From JACPYM01 sp031423495 (GTDB taxonomy: Bacteria > Acidobacteriota > Blastocatellia > RBC074), in contig JANPFP010000058.1 of assembly GCA_031423495.1 (NCBI GenBank), positions 1-64,000 on the forward strand: 64,000 nucleotides of DNA. Reading direction: 5' to 3'. The position numbers and the translations under genes are program-made. The notes under the pieces were generated by a model that was not told where the DNA came from, did no database searches, and saw only the letters and a list, made by a program, of their open reading frames with translations. Position 1 is the first letter of the stretch, and the number at the start of each line of letters is the position of its first letter. Shown here piece after piece: positions 55,701 to 63,011 of this stretch.

Positions 55701-56116
55701 TCTGGGTCAATCGCCTTTGCACTTGCCACCAACTCTCGGACTTCATCCACATCCCCTTTCAATTCGAGTTCATAACGCCCCATCTGGCGCAGCAGACTCG
55801 CCCGCACTTGCGGCGTTAGCCTTTTCCACATATCGCCCGTTTGAATCCGCCTTAATTCATCACTCGCGTCACCAACACGTCCTGCTCGATAGCTTTCATG
55901 AATCTGTTGTAGCTTGTCGGCATAATCTTGAGAGACCAGTAATGAGGTTTCATCAATCTCAGCAATTAAAAACTCAACCGCACGACTGTTAGGTGCAGAG
56001 AAAACGTAATTCCTCACATTGGCGTTATCGCCGGTGACAAATACAGAATTAGTAACATCGCCACCAGCATGGATGAAACGGTCTGTAGGCATAAAGGTAG
56101 TTTTGTCCCTATTCAT
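52703..56116 (-). CDS. Gly-Asp motif / TPR / PIN-like protein
   Basis: This 1137-residue protein starts with the motif FIHAGGDVTNSVFVTGDNAN (residues 14-33), shared with the ATPases and other proteins of the island. Residues about 60-700 are TPR-like helices (WRLACLANGRERWQEAQTYCQDLL). The C-terminal part has LHLDMTALLLADSLELLDDI, FGCVYLSPSTQSAL and later DVIWIDDRFINQ with FEKLHKLRTGNFRYIPITEEEIL. This resembles PIN-domain ribonucleases of TPR-PIN type, where spaced Asp residues bind metal. It is the first gene of the operon. The PIN call is by pattern and not certain. Confidence 0.72.
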   Translation of the reverse strand: MNRDKTTFMPTDRFIHAGGDVTNSVFVTGDNANVRNYVFSAPNSRAVEFLIAEIDETSLLVSQDYADKLQQIHESYRAGRVGDASDELRRIQTGDMWKRLTPQVRASLLRQMGRYELELKGDVDEVRELVASAKAIDPDSDDTLIRTMLRNAEAGAEAALMELGRPHDIAGFNLQLSLLLQAGKIEELLSVVQTPPERISPDEETCRFKALAWLMKGEIALAQTAIQVSLSKNPEWEMAHYAAAIVEYWSSISLCLSVPRLTRFPVPVELSLVKSDAGSLNALRQAEQRFARLAEKVQRGEGQRRSYETWRLACLANGRERWQEAQTYCQDLLAREATHCGAVLWGLARGFAVDFDRSAKALSDQFQQHQDEGHPFDIELTTTLLTLYLSAQRADDAENLLRSTKAQFTEADAGEVHLYWSFRTALAREDGQRAREVMAQADDRSLQSYLQTMLLEFEAHQSNNHQPLIDHLEQTLAETGEADYLFELCRLKAELQDWAYVAGQAQRLVADCGTAAAVYFACWGLWHNRQYGECLAALEANQARFPSQRLPEDLWRVKVGCLMERGRHTEAVETARALVQASNKTENLLVLLEAYFRQGDLPNLTVTARELVQRDDVKPESLVKAARLVTLNDQELARRLLRRVIPQVSERPELLGIVISTGFELNIENETAPLLRLVFADDATAQKDVWVIEAKDFPEQYRQWAGNSQRIARHYYQGEIPIHFFAERSNQLTLARLFHDLPEAHRRRFDPRHQLPLFIRHGSRVLNRQLVAGAAQWRLHLDMTALLLADSLELLDDITRCFGCVYLSPSTQSALTLQVDQLQYHQFSRLEACRVLLRLLEQPQPRLQVLPEVTDEKTSFPEPEMKLRVDLIARLKHARENSGVLVTFLPIKTLEQEEIEIPVEYQPYVVNSRSLVESLKERSVFNEEESETALDRLGSTGNAVEGVVSPALSTTLYLHSTLAGTLAAAGLLETLCDHFRVFVDADEIDRARADLAYHERQVQLQERLKRLMNRIREGLGNGAYQSLPLPDRSPSASDDERSAEPESQRPEMKCLRDLLLFQPQPGDVIWIDDRFINQHPTCGQSVPLIGINEVLLALRKGGKKITEAQYFEKLHKLRTGNFRYIPITEEEILYRLR

Positions 56117-56239
56117 TTTTCTAAGTTCTCTCAGCTAGCGTTGCGCCATATAGATACACTCGAACTTTCGCACAAGCTGGGCAAACCCAACTTGGGATGA
56201 TGCAAATGATTTCGCCGTTGCTGTGTTGAGCAAACCTCC

Positions 56240-56846
56240 GTGCAAAACTTACGCAAAGCCCAAAGACGCCACGCTTATGAATACTTCGAGCAAGCTCTGG
56301 CTTATTACCGCGAAACGAACGACCGGCGAAATGAAGCATACGCGCTCAACAACCTGGGCGTAGCCTACACCGACCTCGATGAATTCCCGCGCGCGATTAA
56401 ATACCTCGAACAGGCGCTGACGGCGCAACGCGACATCGGGAATACGCTGGGCGAAAGCGACGCCCTCGGCAATCTGGGGAACGCTTACAAGAACCTTACG
56501 CAATGGGAAAAGGCGGCGGGCTATTACGAACAGCAATTACATCTGGCGCGGGACATCGGCGACCGGCACGGCGAAGCTACGGCGTTAGGCAATCTGGGGC
56601 GCTTGGCGGGATGATTCCCCGCGCGCCATCGCGTTGCTGTAACAGGCCGCGCCAGCCTTTAGCGCCACCGGTGACCAACGCGGCGCAGGCAATTCGTATT
56701 AGTCGCTGAGCTTCACCTTTGAGAGAGCAGGTGATTTAGCACAAGCGTTGGCGTGCGTTGAAACCGCGCTGCAAATTCGGCCGGTGATTCAAGACCCGAA
56801 TCTTGCCCGTACTCGCCAACGGGCGGAACGATTGTGGCAACCCTGA
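56240..56846 (+). pseudogene. Decayed TPR gene
   Basis: Residues LNNLGVAYTDLDEFPRAIKY and LGNLGNAYKNLTQWEKAAGYY are good TPRs, but the frame ends at 56614. The protein continues in another frame (WRDDSPRAIALL, stop, QAAPAFSATGDQRGAG, stop, LSFTFERAGDLAQALACVE) to a final TGA at 56844-56846. At least one frameshift near 56604 and two in-frame stops (about 56641 and 56698) mark it as a pseudogene. It is probably the relic of a TPR sensor like those next to it on the other strand; the 5' part is missing. Confidence 0.75.
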
Positions 56847-56858
56847 AGGGCGGCGAGC

Positions 56859-58508
56859 TTAAGCTCTTTCGGGTTCAATTACCGTGAACACACCTTCTTT
56901 CATTTCGACAGCTTTCCCCTGATGAAAGGCTTCAATCATGCGTTGGCCTTTTTCAAAGCAAGCGCCATCTCTCAGTGTCTCGAATATATGTTGTGCTGAC
57001 TCGGCACGCTGGATGGCAGAATCAAAATCGCCACAACGAGCCAAGAACAACGCATACTGACGAAGCGCACTCCCTTCAGCGTGACGATCAATGCTTGTTT
57101 TACTGACTTCCAGAATTCGCTCAAGGTAATTTCTGGCTTCGGCGGTATTTCCTTCACGCTCAAATAGCTCGGTTAGATGGTTCAACGCATGTAATTCATG
57201 CTTCGGACTTTTCAGCCTTTGAGCGACTAGCACTTCCTGCTCGAAGAAACTCTTTGCTTCGACTATTTGGCCTGCCTTCAAATAAGCGTTTCCCAAACTG
57301 CAAAGGTTTGCGCACACCTTTGCTTGATTACCTTTAGCTGCAGAAATACTCAACGCGGTATGAAGCATCTCTACGCCAGCCGCAAAATCCCCAACAGTTA
57401 CCAGTGCTTCTCCTTTTTCGCCTCTAGCATTTATCTCACTGTCTGAATCACCTGATTCACGGGCCAGTTCAATCTGCGCGTCGAAGCACCCTATTGCCGA
57501 ATCAACTTGCGCTGCACGCAAATGGGCTTGCCCCATCATTCCCAACACACGCGCTTCACCCCGACGATCAAAGCCGACACGGTACAGCGTCAGTGCTTTG
57601 CCAAGATAAGTTTGGGATTGTTTGAAGTCACCTGACTTCGAATAATCATCTCCAATTTGTGCCAATGATTGTGCCTCCCAATGGCTATAACCCAACGCAC
57701 GAAAGATATTAGCTGCATGCAGACATGTGCTAATGGCTTCATCAAACATCTTGTTTTTGGTGTAAACCATTGCCAAGTTCCCAAGAGCGGAGGCTTCTTC
57801 AATTCGATTCCCATCATTATTCCAAAACTTTATGGCTTGTTTGCATAGCTCAATGGCTTGTTGAGTCTCGCGCAGTTCCCCATAAGCTAACGCTAAGTTA
57901 CCAACCACTTTGGCTTCTTGGGCATGATCCCCAAGAGAGCATAGCTTCTGCCTCGCTTCGTTCAACTCAACAATTGCCTGTTCAATTGCTCCCATTTCTA
58001 AAAAACAAAGCCCTATATACCCCGACGCCAAAGCCTGCGCCTTCAGATGATTAGCTTCAACCCCAATACGAGCAAGCTCTTGATATTGATAGATCGCTTC
58101 TTTGTAATCTCCCTGGTCCATTGCCAAGTGACCAAGCAATGTTCGCGGATCAATTTCTGCTTCTTTTTGCCGATAATGCACAACAATTTTTAACGCATCA
58201 TCAAACCATTCTCTACATTCAGCGACTGGCAAACGGTGCAGCAACAAATTCCCCGGTGATGTTCCATACGTGTGGCCTATACGAGCAGCTATTTCATACC
58301 TATCGAAATTTCTCACTGCCCAGTCGCGCCCTCTCCGAATGTTGTCTAATTCGCGTGTGAATAAAGCTTGACCATCGCGATTTTCTACGCTCGCGCTCAG
58401 AAAAAGCTGATCCGCTTCCAGTAGCAATAAAAGGTAATATTCAGAATGCCTTTTTTGAGCTTCGTACAACGAGGGGCGTTCTCCTCTATTGACTTGGTCA
58501 GCAATCAT
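56859..58508 (-). CDS. TPR sensor-like protein
   Basis: This 549-residue protein has about ten TPR units (NLALAYGELRETQQAIELCKQAI, ALGNLAMVYTKNKMFDEAISTCL) after a start region QKRHSEYYLLLLLEADQLFL with LFTRELDNIRRGRDWAV, the same linker type that follows NB-ARC domains. No ATPase domain is present. The start at 58508 overlaps the previous stop by 11 bases and has GGGAGAAAG upstream; an upstream extension of 32 codons is unlikely. It has a lower GC content than its upstream partner. It would cooperate with a separate ATPase such as the one at 61134, which is inferred. Confidence 0.8.
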   Translation of the reverse strand: MIADQVNRGERPSLYEAQKRHSEYYLLLLLEADQLFLSASVENRDGQALFTRELDNIRRGRDWAVRNFDRYEIAARIGHTYGTSPGNLLLHRLPVAECREWFDDALKIVVHYRQKEAEIDPRTLLGHLAMDQGDYKEAIYQYQELARIGVEANHLKAQALASGYIGLCFLEMGAIEQAIVELNEARQKLCSLGDHAQEAKVVGNLALAYGELRETQQAIELCKQAIKFWNNDGNRIEEASALGNLAMVYTKNKMFDEAISTCLHAANIFRALGYSHWEAQSLAQIGDDYSKSGDFKQSQTYLGKALTLYRVGFDRRGEARVLGMMGQAHLRAAQVDSAIGCFDAQIELARESGDSDSEINARGEKGEALVTVGDFAAGVEMLHTALSISAAKGNQAKVCANLCSLGNAYLKAGQIVEAKSFFEQEVLVAQRLKSPKHELHALNHLTELFEREGNTAEARNYLERILEVSKTSIDRHAEGSALRQYALFLARCGDFDSAIQRAESAQHIFETLRDGACFEKGQRMIEAFHQGKAVEMKEGVFTVIEPERA

Positions 58509-59955
58509 CGAATTTGTCTTTCTCCCAGTCATCAATCTTACAACGAACAGGACTTGCTTCTGGGTCCTCGAGTTCATCAAATAAAGCAAGGGATTCTTTG
58601 GCATATCTCAAAGCGTCTTCCCGCTTGCCTAATCCTGCTAATGTCAAACTCAGTCCGTAAAGCGACCGCGCTACGCCTCGACGGTCGCCCACTTCACGCG
58701 CAATCGCCAAGTCTTCAACGTAACAATCGTGAGCGTGCTGGTAATCGCCCAGCGCGAGATAATTACCGGCAAGATTGCTCCAAGCCTGCGCTTCGCCGCG
58801 ACGGTAACCGATTTCCTGAAAACCTTTGAGCGCCAACCGATGCAACCGCAACGCGTGCCGATGCTTCTCTTGTCGGTGATAAGCCAATCCCAACGTACCC
58901 AGCGCATTGAGTTGCCCGCGCCGGTCGCCGAGTGAACGCGCCAGTTTGAATTGCTGGTAACAACAGGTTTTGGCGTGTTCCCAAATACCCAAGCGCGCGA
59001 AGGTCAAGCCCAGATAATTCAAATCGTTGACCTCGCCTGCGCGGTCGCCAATTTCACGACTGATTGTGAGTGCGTCCAATAGGCATTCAACCGCGCGTTC
59101 ATACTCGCCCAGTTCGGAAAGACCGTAGCCGATATTGCTTAACGCGGTCGCTTCGCCCAGCGGGTAACGCAATTCACGATATAGCGACAGCGCCTGTTCA
59201 TAATGACCAATCGCCTGACGCAAATCGCCGGAGAAAAAGAAGGTGTTGCCCAGATTCGACAGGACGTTGGCCTCTTGCCGCTGGTCGCCTTTTTCACGGC
59301 TGATGGCGAGCGCTTCGTAATAACAGCGGATGGCGGATTCCGGTTGCTCCAAATCCATGTAAGCCAGCGCAAGGCTGTTGAGTACGCTGGCCGCCATGCG
59401 CCGCTGGTTCAGGCGGCGAAAGATAGTGAGCGCAGCTTCGTGCAATTCGACGGCGCGGCGCGCATCGTTTTGCGCAAAATAAACGCCGCCGAGATTGCTG
59501 AGTGCGGCGGCTTCGGTGCGCGCATCGCCGATTTGGCGGCTGAGTGCAAGTTGATCTTCGTGCAAGACGAGCGCCCGTGAAAACTCTCCCAGCTTTTTCC
59601 ACGCCAATCCCAGATTGCTCAAATGCCGTGCTTGCGCTGCTTGATCGTTGAGTTGGCGCGCGGCCTCAAGCGCGGCTTCTACCCAGCGGATGCGTTCGCG
59701 TTGATCAAGCCGCAGATCGAGCAGGTAAACGCCGATGTCGGCGAAATCGCTGCACAATTGAGCTGCTCGCAAGTCGTCAGAAATCGTAGTGGCCGCCCAA
59801 CGTTGCGCCGTCTGGATATTGTCGAATTCGCTTTCAAAGAGAGTGAACGCGCCTTGCGCCGATTCGCCGCCTTTCAGATAGAGGCGATGAGTTTTCGACA
59901 CGATGTCGAGATAGTATTCGGCGTGGCGGAGTTGGGCATTACACAAGCTGATCAT
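58498..59955 (-). CDS. TPR sensor-like protein, first of the pair
   Basis: This 485-residue protein is built of TPRs of about 40 residues (NLGGVYFAQNDARRAVELHEAAL, LSNLGNTFFFSGDLRQAIGHYEQAL), starting with QLRHAEYYLDIVSKTHRLYL and FESEFDNIQTAQRWA, the NB-ARC-to-TPR linker. It is a stand-alone sensor half. Start options are ATG 59955, TTG 59961 (AAGGAG 9 bases before) and GTG 59994. It diverges from the DUF4062 gene across a 156-bp gap, which should hold promoters for both clusters. Confidence 0.82.
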   Translation of the reverse strand: MISLCNAQLRHAEYYLDIVSKTHRLYLKGGESAQGAFTLFESEFDNIQTAQRWAATTISDDLRAAQLCSDFADIGVYLLDLRLDQRERIRWVEAALEAARQLNDQAAQARHLSNLGLAWKKLGEFSRALVLHEDQLALSRQIGDARTEAAALSNLGGVYFAQNDARRAVELHEAALTIFRRLNQRRMAASVLNSLALAYMDLEQPESAIRCYYEALAISREKGDQRQEANVLSNLGNTFFFSGDLRQAIGHYEQALSLYRELRYPLGEATALSNIGYGLSELGEYERAVECLLDALTISREIGDRAGEVNDLNYLGLTFARLGIWEHAKTCCYQQFKLARSLGDRRGQLNALGTLGLAYHRQEKHRHALRLHRLALKGFQEIGYRRGEAQAWSNLAGNYLALGDYQHAHDCYVEDLAIAREVGDRRGVARSLYGLSLTLAGLGKREDALRYAKESLALFDELEDPEASPVRCKIDDWEKDKFDDC

Positions 59956-60111
59956 AGGCAATACAAAATACTCCTTCGCCGATTCAGACTCCACGAGATG
60001 CCACTATCGCGGCTGCCAAGTTCGGCTTGTTTGCCAATAGTCGTGGATGTATAAAGCCGTTGACCGTCAGTTTTAGTCAATGCAATCAGCAATACCATAG
60101 GGATAACCTTT

Positions 60112-61116
60112 ATGACATTGAATATCTTCGTCAGCTCTACCTGGATTGATTTGCAACCCGAACGCAAGGCCGCCGAAATCGCGTTGCAACGCATGCGAGA
60201 AACCAAGTTCGTCGGCATGGAATATTTCGGCAGCCGCGACGAAACGACGCAGCGCGCTTCGCTCGATGAGGTAAACCGTTCACAAGTTTATGTCGGTATT
60301 TTCGGCGAGCGCTACGGATCGGGCATCACGGAAGACGAATACCGGCGCGCACGCGAACTGAAGCTCCCTTGCTTCATTTACACCAAAGACGAAAAGACGA
60401 TTCCGGCGGAATGGCTTGAAAAAGATGCAACGAAGGACGCTCGGCTGAAGGCACTCATGAAAGATTTGCATGGGGCGCATACCGTCGTGCCTTTCAACAA
60501 TCCCGATGATTTGGCTGCGAAGGTGACTGCTGATTTGCATCGGTGGTTGTTCGAACATTATCTGCCGCCGCGCCTCGAGCGCGTGGCCAACGGCGAGTTA
60601 GGCGGAGCAGAAGCGCAGCAGTTATTAAACGCCGTGAAAGATTGGGAAGCTTTACCACCTGAGTTAGTCGCTCGGTTGCGCGGTGTCAGACAGGTCATCG
60701 CTTCCGGTTCGCGCAGCGTCGCCATCGGCGGCAGTGCCAAAGGCTCAACCATCATTACTGGCGACGTAACGCAAAAGGGCGACGGCAACGTCATCGGTGC
60801 GCACAACACCGTGAACGTGAATAAGGCGGCTACGCAGGGCGTGGCGCTCAACGACCTGCTCGCGCTGCTCGCGCAAGTGCGCACGCAAGTTCAAACTTCC
60901 GATTTGCCGGCGGATGACCGTGAGGCCGTAGAAGCCAACCTCAAAACCGTGGAAAAAGAAGCCGCCAAAGAAAAGCCTCGCTTGGCCGTCGTGGAATCTT
61001 CGCTCAAAAGCGTTGAATCCATGGTGCAAAGCACTGAAACCATCGGTACGACTGCGGCGAAGTTACTGCCGATGATCTATCAAGCCGTTGAATACGCTCG
61101 GCTGTTGTTTCCATAA
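60112..61116 (+). CDS. DUF4062 (TIR-like) protein with Gly-Asp motif
   Basis: This 334-residue protein has an N-terminal DUF4062 domain (residues 1-90: LNIFVSSTWIDLQPERKA, YVGIFGERYGS, EDEYRRARELKLPCFIY), a fold related to TIR domains that serves as effector or adaptor in STAND systems. Residues 201-236 carry the motif RSVAIGGSAKGSTIITGD and GDGNVIGAHNTV. The C-terminus is a helical bundle (ALNDLLALLAQVRTQV, VVESSLKSVESMV) that could be a death-like or TRADD-N-like adaptor, a speculative reading. It lies 17 bases upstream of the NB-ARC ATPase that shares the motif. An AGGGA site precedes ATG 60112. Confidence 0.85.
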   Translation: MTLNIFVSSTWIDLQPERKAAEIALQRMRETKFVGMEYFGSRDETTQRASLDEVNRSQVYVGIFGERYGSGITEDEYRRARELKLPCFIYTKDEKTIPAEWLEKDATKDARLKALMKDLHGAHTVVPFNNPDDLAAKVTADLHRWLFEHYLPPRLERVANGELGGAEAQQLLNAVKDWEALPPELVARLRGVRQVIASGSRSVAIGGSAKGSTIITGDVTQKGDGNVIGAHNTVNVNKAATQGVALNDLLALLAQVRTQVQTSDLPADDREAVEANLKTVEKEAAKEKPRLAVVESSLKSVESMVQSTETIGTTAAKLLPMIYQAVEYARLLFP

Positions 61117-61133
61117 CCACGCAGGGGAATCCG

Positions 61134-62444
61134 ATGCAAGATCATCACGAACTCAAAGCCGCACTCGAACGGCTACTCGTCGAAAAGGCGACGGAAGCGG
61201 ATCGCTACGCCATTCAACACGCTTTGTTGGCGGGGCAAATCGTTTACACCGCCGGCGAACGCGCCGTGGCAATCGGCGGCGATGCGACGGGCGCAATCAT
61301 CATTACCGGCGATGTCATTCAGATTGGCAATAACAACCAGGTCGGCTCCGATAAGCAAAGCGAATTCCCACTCGGTCAAGCGGCTTTCGAGCAATTGCGC
61401 GAAAAGCTGTTTCCCACGCCGCTCGGACATCCGCCGCGTTTCCCTGACCTGATTTTTCTAGGCCGCGAAAAGTCCCTGCATGACGTGAAAGGCTTGCTCG
61501 GACTTGCGGAAGGAAACGCACCCGCTGCTAAGCAAGCCATCGTGCGCGGCTGGCCGGGCGTAGGCAAAACCACGCTGGTCAGCGTCCTTTCCCGCGACCC
61601 CGACGTAGCGCGCAATTATCCCGACGGCGTGTTGTGGACTTCGCTCGACCAGAAACCCGCATTGATGTCTATTCTGGCGAGTTGGGGTCGCGCGCTGGGA
61701 CGCGACGATTTGTTGCGCATCGCTACGGCAGAAGAAGCGGTGAACGAATTGCGTGCGATGCTGCAAAACAAACGCATGCTGTTGATCGTGGATGATGTCT
61801 GGGAGACCGGCCACGGTGCGCTCTTTCAAAAAGCGCGCAGTAGCAATTGCGGTCTGCTCATTACGACCCGGCTGGACAAAGTCGCCGAAGGCTTGGCGCA
61901 AACGGAAAGTGAAGTTTACAACTTGCCGGTGCTGACCGAAGACGATGCGTTGAAGCTGATGCACCTGCTTGCGCCGACTGTCGTGTCACAGCACCTGACA
62001 GAATGCCGCGCGTTGGTCAATGATTTGGAGTGCCTGCCGTTGGCATTGCACGTCGCCGCGCGCTTACTACGCACACGCGCTAAACGTGGCTTGGAAGTCG
62101 GCAAATTACTGGACGAAATTCGTCAGGGAGCTGCCGTCATCGAAGCCGAAGCCCCCGCTGACCGCGCCGAAGAAGGCAACATCCCTACGGTCAAGGCGTT
62201 GCTGCAAAAGAGTACTGATCTGCTAACAGAAACAATGCGCGAATGCTTTGCTTATCTGGGAGCCTTCGCGCCCAAGCCTGCGACCTTTGATCTGGCGGCG
62301 ATGAAAGCAGTTTGGCAAGTTGAGAATGCTGAGCCAATTGCCGAAGACCTGATGGACCACGGTTTGTTGGAGCCTGTTGGTGGCGAGCGGTTTCAGATGC
62401 ACGCTTTGCTGGTTGCGCATGCCATTTCGCTGTGTGAACCGTGA
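61134..62444 (+). CDS. NB-ARC (STAND) ATPase paralogue with Gly-Asp motif
   Basis: This 436-residue protein is close to the ATPase at 48775-50055. The N-terminal helix pair (ELKAALERLLVEKATEADRY, LLAGQIVY) is followed by RAVAIGGDATGAIIITGD (43-60) and VIQIGNNNQVG (61-71). Walker A is GWPGVGKTT (139-147), Walker B LLIVDD (216-221), with LLITTR as the sensor, and the end is RFQMHALLVAHAISLCEP. No TPR domain follows in frame, so this is also a truncated-at-the-linker type. The divergent TPR genes could supply it. A GGGGAAT site precedes the ATG. Confidence 0.9.
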   Translation: MQDHHELKAALERLLVEKATEADRYAIQHALLAGQIVYTAGERAVAIGGDATGAIIITGDVIQIGNNNQVGSDKQSEFPLGQAAFEQLREKLFPTPLGHPPRFPDLIFLGREKSLHDVKGLLGLAEGNAPAAKQAIVRGWPGVGKTTLVSVLSRDPDVARNYPDGVLWTSLDQKPALMSILASWGRALGRDDLLRIATAEEAVNELRAMLQNKRMLLIVDDVWETGHGALFQKARSSNCGLLITTRLDKVAEGLAQTESEVYNLPVLTEDDALKLMHLLAPTVVSQHLTECRALVNDLECLPLALHVAARLLRTRAKRGLEVGKLLDEIRQGAAVIEAEAPADRAEEGNIPTVKALLQKSTDLLTETMRECFAYLGAFAPKPATFDLAAMKAVWQVENAEPIAEDLMDHGLLEPVGGERFQMHALLVAHAISLCEP

Positions 62445-62529
62445 TATAGGTTGGGGGTTGCCGAGTGAAGCTGCGGCATAATAATGACCATGCCAAACAG
62501 TATTATTGAGCGCGAGGAAAGAGATCGTC

Positions 62530-63000
62530 ATGTCATCAAACACCGATGCGAATGAGTTTGAGACGCCAAGCGTGCGACAGCCAGAGACCGTCACGGCCCA
62601 AGGAACCGGCAATGTTGCGATCGGTGGAAATGCCAACGACTCGACTATCGTCACTGGTGACGGTAATCAGATCGGCCACCGCGTCGGAGGTGATCTGGTT
62701 GTGGGCAATAAAACCACTGTTACCAATTATGTTTCCCTGAAATGGCTATTACCTCTGTTATTCATCATTGCCGCTGGCGTAAGCGTGATCGCATGGCAAT
62801 CCAGTCGGGCTACTCTTCAGCAAGGCAATCAAGTGGTGACTCCGCTTTCTTCTCCTTCGCCCATGGCCAGCACACTGGTGGCTACGACCCCTTCGCCCAC
62901 ACCAGCCCCTAGCGCAACGGTTACAACTAACAGAAAAAAACCGCCTGCGGAGAAAGAGAACGGAGTGGTCATTGTCGAGCAAAAGGTCAAAGAAAATTGA
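62530..63000 (+). CDS. Single-pass membrane protein with Gly-Asp motif
   Basis: This 156-residue protein carries GNVAIGGNANDSTIVTGD and GNQIGHRVGGDLVVGN near residues 27-60, then one transmembrane helix (LKWLLPLLFIIAAGVSVIAW, about 70-90) and a Ser/Thr/Pro-rich region of about 60 residues. With no signal peptide, the N-terminal motif would be cytoplasmic and the Pro-rich part outside. ATG 62530 with GAGGAAAGAG is preferred over a TTG at 62506. It could anchor the motif-bearing ATPase and DUF4062 proteins to the membrane. This is inferred. Confidence 0.75.
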   Translation: MSSNTDANEFETPSVRQPETVTAQGTGNVAIGGNANDSTIVTGDGNQIGHRVGGDLVVGNKTTVTNYVSLKWLLPLLFIIAAGVSVIAWQSSRATLQQGNQVVTPLSSPSPMASTLVATTPSPTPAPSATVTTNRKKPPAEKENGVVIVEQKVKEN

Positions 63001-63011
63001 AAGGAGTTCCG

